DNA of 64,000 bases from DASXUX01 sp036504595 (GTDB lineage Bacteria; Planctomycetota; SZUA-567; H5-PLA8). Positions within the stretch are counted from its first letter, which is position 1. Every line of letters begins with the position of its first letter. A program made the position numbers and the translations under genes. The DNA lies in NCBI GenBank assembly GCA_036504595.1, contig DASXUX010000015.1, forward strand, positions 30,821 through 94,820, written 5' to 3'. Below, one piece after another: positions 49,143 through 57,603 of this stretch. The notes below the pieces were generated by a model. That model made no database searches and was not told the origin of the DNA. It was given only the letters and a program-made list of their open reading frames with translations.

Positions 49143-52027
49143 TTCAGCGAATCGCGCAGGGCTTTGGCTTCGGCGTGAGTGCCGTCAACCTGCAGCGCCT
49201 GCTCGATGGCTTTCAACGCTTCTTCGCGGCGGCCGGCGGCTTTGTGCATGCGGGCCAGCGCGACCCAGCTCTCGACGTCCTTATCGTCAACCGTGACGGC
49301 GACCTGATACTCCCGCGCGGCGTGGTCGGCGTCTTTGAGCATCTCGTACGACTTGCCGGCGAGGCGATGGACTTCAGCGACGTACGGGTCGATCTGAATG
49401 TGCGCCGTGGCCAGTTCGACGGCTGAGGCCCAGTCCTTCATCTGGATCGCCAGGCGCAGACCTTTCAGCGCGGCTTCGGCATCCTCCGTGTTGATCTTCA
49501 CGGCATCTTTCCAGACGGAAAGCGCTTTATCAAGCTGCGGCGGTTCCAGATCGGCGTAGAGTTCGGGCAGCACGTGATGCGGGTTGTCGGGACCGACGTA
49601 ACGTGGGTAGCTCTTGCGCGCGGCTTCGAGCGCTTCGATGGCCTTCGTGGTGCGGCCTTCTTTCTTATAGATGATGCCGAGCAGATGCCAGGCGGTGAAG
49701 CTGCGATTGGCGTCCAGGCCGGTGGCTTTGACAAACTGCTGCTTCGCGCCTTCAAAATCTTTCTTGTCGTAGGCGACGCGTCCGAGCAGGTTGATCGCAT
49801 CGACGCAGTTGGCGTCTTTTTCGAGCGCCTTCTTCGCGAGCGCTTCGGCTTCGGCGGTGCGGCGGCCGGCCAGCAGCGCGAAGGCGTAGTCGATGGTGTT
49901 TTGGGCGGTCGCGTCGTCCTTCTTGGCGGCCATTTCGAGTTTCACGACGGAGGCCGGATCGTACATGGGCTTCAGGCGCACGTTTTCGAAAAACTTCTTC
50001 ACGTACGCGAGCTGGCCTTCGTTGAGTTCCTTCAGGCTCTTGCCTGTCGCTTCGGTCAGCGCTTCTTCCAGTTTCTTGCCTTTGGCGAAGGCGCGCAGCG
50101 CCTTCAAATGCGCGTCAAAGCCGAAGGTCTTGTCGATGTATTCGATCACGTAGCGGCCGTGGACGTAGGCCATCAGCATGTTGCCGCGGAAGTACTCATT
50201 CATCGTGTCGATGTTCTTGAGTTTTCCCTTGGCGATGGCGTCCACCATCATGCGATCGGAGTCGATGCGGCTGTCGTTTTCGAGATACGTCGAGAAGGCT
50301 TCGGTGTACCAGCGCGGCACGCGGAATTCGGAGAGTTGCAGCGCCATCACGTGACCGAATTCGTGATTGAGAACTTTGCGCCAGTTGAAGGGCGGATGGT
50401 TCCCCTTGCCTTCCCTTGGCGAAACGACGGTGCAAAGTTTTCCAAAGCAGACGCCGAGCGCGCCCAGATTCGGCAGACCGACGGTGCGCGCAGCTTGATG
50501 ATCGAAGCTGTAGCAGAGTTCGATGCTGAGCGGCCCCTGTGGTTCGTATTTGAATTTCTTCGTCTGCCAGTCGTAGGCGTTTTCGGCCCATTCCTGCAGG
50601 TACGGCAGGACGATCTTCTCTTCCTTGGTGTTGCATTTGACCGTGAAATGCGGCGTGTCGGCGCTGACGTAACGCGGCGGAATGTCTTCTTCAAATTTTG
50701 AGTTCGCGTCGTCGCCGAATTTCTTACTGACGCCGGTTAGCTGGTCGAGGGCCTGAAGCATGTTCTTGGCCCAGACGTTGAATTTGTTTTTGCTGAAGGC
50801 TTTGTTCAGCAGGCGCTTGCCTTCGGCTTCGCCCGCAGCGCCTTGGCGCGAGGTGCTCATCCCCAAGCCGTAGTAGCCGCGCCAGTAATCGGGATCGAGG
50901 TCGATCGCCTTTTTGTAGTAGGCGGGCGCGAGATTGAAGCCGCGCTTGGTTTCCATTGCTTCGCCGATGTCGCAGTAAAAGTCGGCGCACTTTGGGTTGA
51001 GGGCGAGCGCGCGTTTTTCGACCTCGACAGCCTTTTCTTTCTGATCAATGTCGAGGTAGTAGTAGGCCAGCATCGCCAGGCCGTGAAGGTGGTTCGGATT
51101 CACGGCGAGCGCGGCGTCGATGTGTTTCTTCGCGTCGTCGTAGCGGTCTTCTTCCAGATCGACCCCGGCGGCGAGCAGATTGGAATCGACGTGATTCGGA
51201 TTGACGGCAAGCGCGTCTTGCAGCAGCTTTTCCACATCATCCAGTTTGTGCATCGTCTGCAGGATGATCGCGGCCTGACCGGCGAGCGCGTCGGGCAACT
51301 TCGGGCGGATTTTTCCGAGCACCGCGTAACGCTGCGCGGCGAGGTCGAAGCGGTACTTTTCGTGAGCGAGGCGGGCGGACCACAAGATGATCTCGGGCGC
51401 GGGACCGCGGCGCTTGCCGGCAAGTTCCTCGCCGTCCTGGTACGCGCCGAACGCTTCCTGCGGCTCGTCGTTCTGAATGCCGAGCGCGACGTAAGCGTAT
51501 TCGCGCGGATCTTTGACGTCGTCGGAGTTGAAGTACTGTTTCTTCGCGTTCCACAGTTCGAAGAAATGATCGGTTGTCTTCTTCAGGTTTTCGCGATCGC
51601 TGAAGAGCCGGTAGATCGGCACGCGCAGAGCCCACGCGCGCTGGTTATCCGGTTCAGCCGAGATGACTTTATCGAACGCTTCGAGCGCCTGTTTGTATTC
51701 GCCGCGTTCACAAAGAAGTTCAGCGTTGAGGGACTGCGCGGTCGTGTCCTTCGCGTTGGCCTTGAGAAGATCGGCGCAGAGCGTTTGGGCGTCCTGAAGC
51801 TTGCCGCGGATGCGATAGGCTTCGATAAGAACCAGAGCGACGTCGCGACGTTTGGGAGAGTCGGCGGCCTGTTCGCCGAGGGCTTTTTTGAGCAGGTCTT
51901 CGGCGTCGGCGTATTTTCCGGCGGCGATGTTTTCCTGGCCCCAAGCGGCGGCGTCATCGGTTTCGGCGGAGAACAGAGGAAGCGAGAAGAGAGTCGCGAG
52001 CAGAAGAAACCGGAAGTATCGTCTCAT
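49139..52027 (-). CDS. Exported TPR protein with peptidase-MA-like domain
   Basis: A 962-residue protein. The start at 52027 gives a clean signal peptide (about 1-20). A long N-terminal TPR array (about 25-430) has typical W/L-G-Y-A-F/A-P spacing. The middle (about 440-690) contains N-H-E-F-G-H, a gluzincin zinc motif, followed by W-Y-T-E-A-F, which supplies the third zinc ligand, as in peptidase-MA-like enzymes. More TPRs follow to the end. Such proteins are common in PVC bacteria and probably act in the periplasm or at the surface; substrate unknown. Confidence 0.85.
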   Translation of the reverse strand: MRRYFRFLLLATLFSLPLFSAETDDAAAWGQENIAAGKYADAEDLLKKALGEQAADSPKRRDVALVLIEAYRIRGKLQDAQTLCADLLKANAKDTTAQSLNAELLCERGEYKQALEAFDKVISAEPDNQRAWALRVPIYRLFSDRENLKKTTDHFFELWNAKKQYFNSDDVKDPREYAYVALGIQNDEPQEAFGAYQDGEELAGKRRGPAPEIILWSARLAHEKYRFDLAAQRYAVLGKIRPKLPDALAGQAAIILQTMHKLDDVEKLLQDALAVNPNHVDSNLLAAGVDLEEDRYDDAKKHIDAALAVNPNHLHGLAMLAYYYLDIDQKEKAVEVEKRALALNPKCADFYCDIGEAMETKRGFNLAPAYYKKAIDLDPDYWRGYYGLGMSTSRQGAAGEAEGKRLLNKAFSKNKFNVWAKNMLQALDQLTGVSKKFGDDANSKFEEDIPPRYVSADTPHFTVKCNTKEEKIVLPYLQEWAENAYDWQTKKFKYEPQGPLSIELCYSFDHQAARTVGLPNLGALGVCFGKLCTVVSPREGKGNHPPFNWRKVLNHEFGHVMALQLSEFRVPRWYTEAFSTYLENDSRIDSDRMMVDAIAKGKLKNIDTMNEYFRGNMLMAYVHGRYVIEYIDKTFGFDAHLKALRAFAKGKKLEEALTEATGKSLKELNEGQLAYVKKFFENVRLKPMYDPASVVKLEMAAKKDDATAQNTIDYAFALLAGRRTAEAEALAKKALEKDANCVDAINLLGRVAYDKKDFEGAKQQFVKATGLDANRSFTAWHLLGIIYKKEGRTTKAIEALEAARKSYPRYVGPDNPHHVLPELYADLEPPQLDKALSVWKDAVKINTEDAEAALKGLRLAIQMKDWASAVELATAHIQIDPYVAEVHRLAGKSYEMLKDADHAAREYQVAVTVDDKDVESWVALARMHKAAGRREEALKAIEQALQVDGTHAEAKALRDSLK

Positions 52028-52134
52028 AACTGAACTCCGTAGCGCGGCGCTCCACTGCTGACACAACGCGTCTTGACATAAGTTAGACGTTTGCGGCGTT
52101 TGAAAGAAGATCAAATCTGAGAAAAAGGGACGCA

Positions 52135-52215
52135 TGTGTGGCACGGGCAGGCCGCGCCGCACTCTGTGCGTCGATATCACGGACCGGCGATTGTTCGCGG
52201 CGCGGATTGCCCGTG
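52135..52215. repeat. Left 81-bp terminal inverted repeat of RAYT element
   Basis: An 81-bp palindromic unit, starting TGTGTGGCACGGGCAGGCC and ending GCGGATTGCCCGTG, lies 37 bp from the end of the transposase gene. It matches the complement of 52873-52953 at about 73 of 81 positions by eye. Its own ends (CACGGGCA and TGCCCGTG) can pair, making a REP-like hairpin. Confidence 0.85.
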
Positions 52216-52252
52216 CATTGGGACGCGGGGCTTGGCTGGGACCGCTGGAGGT

Positions 52253-52825
52253 TCAGGCCGGGAACCCGTGAATCCGAGGAAGCGCTGGATCGGCGAAGTT
52301 CTCTTGGTAATAGAATCGCCAACTGGACCAACGCCACTGATCTGGCCCATTTGCCAGGCCGCGGCGGACTGGGTTGTTATGCAGGTACTCAGCGGCCCGC
52401 ACACATTTATCGACGGTCAGCAAATTGCGGTCGTGCCCTGGACCTTCTTGCCAATATCGAAACACGCACTTCCCGGGGCGCTCCAAAACTCTCAGCGCCT
52501 GCAAGTGCTGGCTTTGCGAATCCTGCAAAACCTTCTTCATGTAGTCTGAAAACGGTTTCTTTATTGCATAGAGAAGGCGGCTAATGCTGTACTCATCAAG
52601 CGCCGGATGGACCAGCAGGTGTACGTGTTCCGGCATGTACACAAAAGCCACCAATCGGAATTGATGTCTTTCAAGCGCTCGATCGAGAACGCGCGAGAAT
52701 GCGTCACGGCGTCTGTCGTCGTTGAGCAATGGCAGGTGCTGGTAACAGGAGAAGGTCAGCAGGTGGGCATGGCCCGGTTCATTGAAGTGCTTGATTCGCT
52801 TGTGGTCAATCTCGAAGTCAGGCAT
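52253..52825 (-). CDS. REP-associated tyrosine transposase (RAYT, Y1 family)
   Basis: About 190 residues. It has the H-A-H-L-L-T-F opening, the metal-binding H-U-H motif E-H-V-H-L-L-V-H, and a downstream helix with Tyr candidates (L-L-Y-A-I-K-K) for the nucleophile, then N-P-V-R-R-G and W-R-W-S-S-W typical of RAYTs. The start at 52825 is the first Met of the conserved protein but lacks a ribosome site; a longer reading would run into the right inverted repeat. The gene lies exactly between two 81-bp inverted repeats and appears intact. Confidence 0.9.
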   Translation of the reverse strand: MPDFEIDHKRIKHFNEPGHAHLLTFSCYQHLPLLNDDRRRDAFSRVLDRALERHQFRLVAFVYMPEHVHLLVHPALDEYSISRLLYAIKKPFSDYMKKVLQDSQSQHLQALRVLERPGKCVFRYWQEGPGHDRNLLTVDKCVRAAEYLHNNPVRRGLANGPDQWRWSSWRFYYQENFADPALPRIHGFPA

Positions 52826-52872
52826 GCGAACACGATACCGCCCAACAGCTCTTCGAGCAATCGCGCGCTCTA

Positions 52873-52953
52873 CACGGGCAATCCGCGCCGCGAACAGCCG
52901 TCTGTCCGTGATACGGACGCACAGAACGCGGCGCGGCCTGCCCGTGCCACACA
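52873..52953. repeat. Right 81-bp terminal inverted repeat of RAYT element
   Basis: The inverse partner of 52135-52215 and 48 bp from the transposase start. It begins CACGGGCAATCCGCGCCGCG and ends GCCCGTGCCACACA. Equal length and about 90% identity by eye suggest that both were formed or moved with the transposase gene. Confidence 0.85.
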
Positions 52954-52992
52954 TCGTCCGGAGCAGCGGGCGAGACGGCCGCACTACGTATG

Positions 52993-53022
52993 AAAAAAGG
53001 CGCCCAATGTGGGCGCTTTTTT
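52993..53022 (-). terminator. Intrinsic terminator after the HEAT/receiver protein gene
   Basis: GCGCCC pairs with GGGCGC, extended by A6/T6 on the flanks, with a short loop. On the minus strand a run of six or more T follows the stem, 22 bp after the stop at 53044. It may also work in the other direction. Confidence 0.8.
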
Positions 53023-53043
53023 CTGTGTCGCATTCTGTTTTAG

Positions 53044-55608
53044 TTACTTTTCCTTCTTGTCCTTTTCGATGCGGTTGGCGCGGAGGAAGTCGGTGATGAG
53101 CTTGCCGGAGCGGGAGACCTGGCCGAGGGCTTCGGCGGCGATGTCCTTGATCTCCTGATCGGCTTCGGACTGCGCTTTGACGTAGATTTCTTCCAGGCCT
53201 TCCTTCTGCACGTAACCGAGGGAGCGCAGAGCGTTGCGGCGCAGTTCCACGGCGTTGTTAGCGTCGAGGAAGACGGCTTTCAGTTTGTCGGCGACTTCCT
53301 TCTTTTCCTTTCCGCCTTCAATGCGGCCCAGGAAGACAGCGGCCGGATTGCGCACATCATCCGGGCGGTTGAACAACGCCTTCGTGCAGGCGACAACCGC
53401 GTCGTCCAGGACGATGTTGGTGTCGCGCGGATCGATCTTCGTTAGAGCTGTCGCGCAGGCGACGGCGACTTCGCGGGCTTTGCGCTTGGGGGCCGCTTCG
53501 CCGGCGCGCTTGGCCAGAACGCCGTCAACGGCAACCTTCAGGTCGTTGCCGGCCATCTCACGTTCGACCAGCGGGATGTCCATGCCGAAGCGAGACTGAA
53601 TCAGCGTGCGGTCCTTGTTGGCGTGCAGAATAGAGGCCGGCATGTAGCGGGTGCGAACGTCGGCTTTCAGTTCTTCGATCAATTGCTCAGCGCTGAGGTC
53701 GCGGCGGAGCACGTCGGAGATGATGGCGATGTCCTTGGGCGGGAAACTGCGAGCGATGACCAGAGCGTCGCGACCGCTGGCGGCGAGCGTCACGCCAAAG
53801 TTCATCTTGTCCAGCTTGGCGCGGAGTTCGTTGGCGGCGTTCAGGTTCTCTTCGACGATCAGGATCTGCGGCGGGCGGTCTTCGCCAACGCCGCGGCCCA
53901 GGATCGTGCCGACTTTTTCACTGCCGATCCAGCGCGTCGGGAAACGATCGATGGAGGCCAGCGCAAGCGCGCAGGCGTACTGCACGGATTCATCGGCGCT
54001 GTCGAGACCGTTGACCAGAGCGGAGGTCGAGACGGGAGTCGGCGGCGGCGGAACAACGCTCGGCGGAAGCGGCACGGCGACTGCGGCGGCGTCCTTGCCT
54101 TCTTCCTTCTTCGGCTCAGCGACGGCTTCCTTCTTCTCTTCCTTGCTCTCGTCTTTCTTCTTGCCGTTCTTGAGGGTCGGATCGACGGTCGGGATTGCGT
54201 AGACTTCGACAGAGTCCTTCTTCAGCGTCACCTTGACGATCGCGCCTTCGGTCTTCACGGCAACCGGAGCGCCGCCAGACTTGACGATGACCGGGTCTTT
54301 TCCGGGGATCGCTTCGACGGTGACTTCGGGGGGCGGCGTGAGCAGTTCGCCGGTGGGGTCGAGCGCGGCGAGTTCCTTCGCCAGGCAGCAACCGACCTGC
54401 GGCAGACGCGAATGGCCGGGGTACTTCTTGAGATCGACGTGCACCTTCGCCAGCGCGGCATTGACGTTTTCTTTGCCGACGGCGGCGATGAGACGCTTGC
54501 AGTCGATGAGTTTCTTGTCCCAGGCTTCGATTTCTTTTTTCTCTTCAGCGGAGAAGGAGTTCTGCGCGGGCTGTTCGGTGCAGATATCGAGAAGATCCTT
54601 GACCTCTGTGTACTCAGCCGCCTGGACGGAAGCCCACAAGGAGAGGAACAGCGGGTTGTCGGAAGCGAGCGCCAGGCCTTTCAGGACGTTGTCTTCGGCC
54701 ATCTGTTCGTTCCAGGCCCACAGCGGGTACTGCACGGAGACCAGATCGCCGGCGTCGTTCAGGTGCCAGACCATTCCGTCGATGTCTTCGGCTTCTTCAG
54801 CCACGCCCGCGCGATCAAGGAAATAGCGGTTGGCCAGATCGTAATAGTATTCCGGAGCGGTGCGCATCTTGGCCGGTTCGATGCCCGTGATGCGCTGGAG
54901 CGCTCGCGCGGCGTAGTTTTTGATCGAGGGCTGTTCATTGGCGTCTTCAACGCGTGCCTTCAGGGCCGGAATTCCGCGGGGATCGAGCGGCTGCATTTCG
55001 GCCAGAATCAGCACGGCGTTTTCGCGCATGAGCGGATCTTTGTGGGCGAGCAGTTCAATGACGGGCAGGACGGCGCGGGGGCCCATGCGGCCGATGGCGA
55101 TGCGGGCGTTGGTGCGGTAATCTTCATGCGTGGCGTCTTTTAGGTACGGCGCGATGATGGGAATCGAGTAGTGGCCGAGTTCGCCGAATTCGCGGTACAG
55201 AAGGGCGCGTTCGTCTTCGGTCGTGGTGGGTTCGACGAGGCGCTGAGCCATCTTGGCCATGCGTTCCTTGTCGGCGAGTTTGCGGACCTGGTATTTGCGG
55301 TAGGACTGCCAGATGTAGGTGGGTTCGTTGCCCATGCGCACATTGGCCATCATCTGAGCCATGACGCGGGCGCCGGCTTCTTCGACCAGGCGCGCGATGA
55401 TTTCGTTGCGCGGGTCGAGCGCCATGACGTCTTTGAGCTTGCGCTGGGCGTCGGCGTATTTGCCCTGCTGATACAGGTCCACGCCTTCGCGGAACAGCTT
55501 CTCGATTTGCGCTGTCTTGTCTTCTTCCGCGCGCGCGGACGTCGGAACGTAGCATGCGCAGACTGCCGCCACCAGGACCGCCGCCAGAACTCGAGTGCGA
55601 CCGATCAT
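53044..55608 (-). CDS. Exported HEAT/TPR protein with embedded receiver-like domain
   Basis: An 854-residue protein starting at 55608, where GGGAGGA lies 7 bases upstream. A signal peptide (about 1-28) is followed by a TPR pair, HEAT-like repeats (about 120-240), a Lys/Glu/Pro-rich linker (about 475-530), then a receiver-like segment near 585-690 (I-L-I-V-E-E-N-L, an I-I-S-D-V-L strand and P-A-S-I-L-H-A-N) and final HEAT-like helices. The acidic pair of a true receiver is E-E here, and a Met-Pro after the Asp is missing. An exported pseudo-receiver is unusual. No function is known to me. Confidence 0.75.
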   Translation of the reverse strand: MIGRTRVLAAVLVAAVCACYVPTSARAEEDKTAQIEKLFREGVDLYQQGKYADAQRKLKDVMALDPRNEIIARLVEEAGARVMAQMMANVRMGNEPTYIWQSYRKYQVRKLADKERMAKMAQRLVEPTTTEDERALLYREFGELGHYSIPIIAPYLKDATHEDYRTNARIAIGRMGPRAVLPVIELLAHKDPLMRENAVLILAEMQPLDPRGIPALKARVEDANEQPSIKNYAARALQRITGIEPAKMRTAPEYYYDLANRYFLDRAGVAEEAEDIDGMVWHLNDAGDLVSVQYPLWAWNEQMAEDNVLKGLALASDNPLFLSLWASVQAAEYTEVKDLLDICTEQPAQNSFSAEEKKEIEAWDKKLIDCKRLIAAVGKENVNAALAKVHVDLKKYPGHSRLPQVGCCLAKELAALDPTGELLTPPPEVTVEAIPGKDPVIVKSGGAPVAVKTEGAIVKVTLKKDSVEVYAIPTVDPTLKNGKKKDESKEEKKEAVAEPKKEEGKDAAAVAVPLPPSVVPPPPTPVSTSALVNGLDSADESVQYACALALASIDRFPTRWIGSEKVGTILGRGVGEDRPPQILIVEENLNAANELRAKLDKMNFGVTLAASGRDALVIARSFPPKDIAIISDVLRRDLSAEQLIEELKADVRTRYMPASILHANKDRTLIQSRFGMDIPLVEREMAGNDLKVAVDGVLAKRAGEAAPKRKAREVAVACATALTKIDPRDTNIVLDDAVVACTKALFNRPDDVRNPAAVFLGRIEGGKEKKEVADKLKAVFLDANNAVELRRNALRSLGYVQKEGLEEIYVKAQSEADQEIKDIAAEALGQVSRSGKLITDFLRANRIEKDKKEK

Positions 55609-55854
55609 TACGATGTCCTCCCAGGGGCACTTTTGAAGAGCCCACAACCCCCACGTCACAAAACTTGTGCACCACAGCCTGCAATCTGCGATCTGGACGC
55701 AGTTCGGGCACCAGCGAAACAGCTAACACTTGTGGAGACTCTGGCGCGAAAACAAACCCTAGCCGTATTACAGAGTCCCTGTAACCCGCCGTGAAATCCA
55801 GAATTAAGGGGGAATCGTACTTTCAGGATAGAGACTGTCAAGGATGAAAAGGGG

Positions 55855-55968
55855 GTGGTGTGGCACGCATCTGGCTGGCGCGTCTCTTTGCGCCAGGCTC
55901 ATGCGTGCGATCAGCCCAATGCACGCACGAGATTGGCGCCAAAAAGACGGCGCCAATCTCGTGCGTGC
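55855..55968. repeat. Tandem hairpins: dispersed repeat plus 20-bp perfect inverted repeat
   Basis: The first part (about 55855-55910) can fold through GCACGCAT/ATGCGTGC and is the inverse copy of the repeat at 49111-49141. The second is a perfect 20-bp stem, 55921-55940 with 55949-55968, around an 8-nt loop AAAAAGAC. They fill the gap before the HEAT protein gene. Confidence 0.85.
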
Positions 55969-55972
55969 CACC

Positions 55973-56581
55973 TTAGGTGGCTTCATCGTTAAAAATGATG
56001 GCGATTTCGTTGCAGGTGGCGCAGCGGACGGCGACGGTGAGCATATCCAGGTCGTTTTCGTCCAAAGCGTCTTCGGGATAGGTCCAGCCGAGGACGACTT
56101 CAAAGGTATGGCTGCCGCAACTGCATTTATATGGAAACGTCGGCGGGGTCAGGCCGGTCTGGCGTTTGACGCCCCAGTACAGATCGCGGTCGTAGACGAG
56201 AATACGCCGCTCACAGCGGCGGCAGAAAGCGTGCACGACGCCCTGTTCATCGTTGATCTTCAAGGAAAAGAAGCGACAGTCGAGGCGGCGGTCTTCCGTC
56301 GAGGCGTCAGGGACTGAAGACGGGGCCACGACCTTCGCGCGGGAGCTTTCGATGTTCTGCTTGCGGACCAGCGCTGTGCGTTCCTCGATGCTGGATTTTG
56401 CCCCCGGTTCGGACCGCGCGGAGCGAATGACGCCGCTTTCAACACACTGACAGCGCAGACTGCTCATGGACGAGATGGGGTGGTCCACGCTGTTGCGGAC
56501 GATGTCGGCAATCGCGTCGGTGCACTCGGTGAGATAGCGGTGCAGGTGGATGGGACCAGTAAAGCGCGTTTCGCCGCTCAT
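55973..56581 (-). CDS. Zinc-ribbon-containing protein of unknown function
   Basis: About 202 residues from the ATG at 56581; upstream in-frame codons lie in a hairpin repeat and are not conserved-looking. The N-terminal part has a C-Q-C pair; the C-terminal half carries C-R-R-C-E-R-R, C-S-C-G-S and C-A-T-C-N, enough for one or two zinc sites. No ribosome site is seen. Transcribed after the zinc-ribbon coiled-coil gene (56682-57389) in the same direction. Family not recognised. Confidence 0.6.
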   Translation of the reverse strand: MSGETRFTGPIHLHRYLTECTDAIADIVRNSVDHPISSMSSLRCQCVESGVIRSARSEPGAKSSIEERTALVRKQNIESSRAKVVAPSSVPDASTEDRRLDCRFFSLKINDEQGVVHAFCRRCERRILVYDRDLYWGVKRQTGLTPPTFPYKCSCGSHTFEVVLGWTYPEDALDENDLDMLTVAVRCATCNEIAIIFNDEAT

Positions 56582-56600
56582 GTGTGAAACCAAGTCTGGA

Positions 56601-56664
56601 GTCTGGAGTCTAGAGTCTGGAGTCGAGAGTCTCCGCCGTTGACTCCAGACTCTAGACTCCAGAC
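56601..56664. repeat. 24-bp perfect inverted repeat of GTCTGGAGTCTAGA units
   Basis: 56601-56624 and 56641-56664 are exact reverse complements, made of GGAGTCT-like 7-nt units, with a 16-nt loop. A further unit at 56594 extends the array. It separates two zinc-ribbon genes. Confidence 0.85.
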
Positions 56665-56681
56665 CCCGGACTTTCCGCACA

Positions 56682-57389
56682 TCATCCTTGGGGGGCCGGG
56701 GTCAGAATGCGGCCGCAACTGGGACAACACACCAGTTCTTTTCCGATCAGAACGAGATTGTGAACTTGTGGGGGGATCTTCATGAAGCAGGCGGAGCAGA
56801 TTCCCCGGCCAACGGTTGCGATTGCGTTTCCGTGGGTGTGAACAATGCGGTTGTAGATGGCCAGTTCTTTATCCGGCACGTCCTTGGCCATTTCATCGCG
56901 TTCGGCCTTGAGTTTGTCGTGTTCGACGCCGAGTTCAGACAGTTCCTTGTTGACGCGATCGGTTTCAGCGGCCAGCGCGATTTCGGCCTCGTTCAACGCG
57001 CTGGTATTCTTTTCGAGTTCCTTCTCCTTGGTATCGATCTGTTCCATGCGCTCCAGCGCCTTGCTTTCGTTCTCCTTGTTCCAGACGCGCTGGGCATCCA
57101 TCTGGCGGCGGACGGTGTCGAACTCCTTGCTGGTGCGCAGAACGTTCATCTGCGTGGCCAGGCGCTTGAGCGCTTCCTCGCCGCTCTTGACTTCCAGTTC
57201 GATGGAGTCGGCCTCGATCTTCAGCTTGCAGATGTCGCTTTTGATGCGATCGATGTTGAAGCGCAGTTGTTTGGGCCCCTGCTGCTTTTCGGTCAGTTCG
57301 CGCGGCAGGCGCTCCATATCTTTTCGGATTGTGCGGATTCGAACGTCGATTTCGTTCAGTTTCTTCAGGCCGTCTATCATTTCTCTCAT
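56682..57389 (-). CDS. Coiled-coil protein with C4-type zinc ribbon (COG1579/CdsZ-like)
   Basis: A 235-residue protein. Residues about 5-175 form a long antiparallel coiled coil rich in Glu, Lys and Arg; the C-terminus has C-S-A-C-F and C-C-P-S-C-G-R, a four-Cys zinc ribbon. This matches the COG1579 family, widespread in bacteria and of poorly defined role. The protein ends in a Pro-rich tail, T-P-A-P-Q-G. It is the first gene before the zinc-ribbon unknown. Confidence 0.88.
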   Translation of the reverse strand: MREMIDGLKKLNEIDVRIRTIRKDMERLPRELTEKQQGPKQLRFNIDRIKSDICKLKIEADSIELEVKSGEEALKRLATQMNVLRTSKEFDTVRRQMDAQRVWNKENESKALERMEQIDTKEKELEKNTSALNEAEIALAAETDRVNKELSELGVEHDKLKAERDEMAKDVPDKELAIYNRIVHTHGNAIATVGRGICSACFMKIPPQVHNLVLIGKELVCCPSCGRILTPAPQG

Positions 57390-57492
57390 TGTTTTTCAGG
57401 TGTCCGTAGCAGATGAAGCTTCTGGTCCAGCAAAACGTTCGCAGTTATCTTATAGCCTCGCAAATTCGCGGGTTCAATTGCAAAAGAGGGGA

Positions 57493-57595
57493 GTTGGTGA
57501 GTGGTACTTGGTGAATGGTGTCTGGTGGTCTGGTGTCTGGTGAGGCCGGTGCTGCCCCCTCACCCCTAACCCCTCTCCCTCGCGGGGGAGAGGGG
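57493..57595. repeat. TGGTGTCTGG-type repeats and C-rich hairpin
   Basis: Units of TTGGTGAGTGG and TCTGGTG run at 57493-57545, followed by a 10-bp hairpin CCCCTCTCCC/GGGAGAGGGG at 57570-57595. Together they fill most of the gap between the zinc-ribbon coiled-coil gene and the next gene's end. Confidence 0.65.
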
Positions 57596-57603
57596 AACCG
57601 GGG

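Noticed and set aside
49574..50701. Long plus-strand open frame (375 codons) inside the TPR protein gene
   Set aside because: Shadow of codon bias in the GC-rich opposite strand; no motif. The same holds for 50843-52033 and 53623-55143.
45982..52020. rRNA or other structural RNA genes besides tRNA-Ser
   Set aside because: No rRNA or second tRNA signature was seen in this part or elsewhere in the window.
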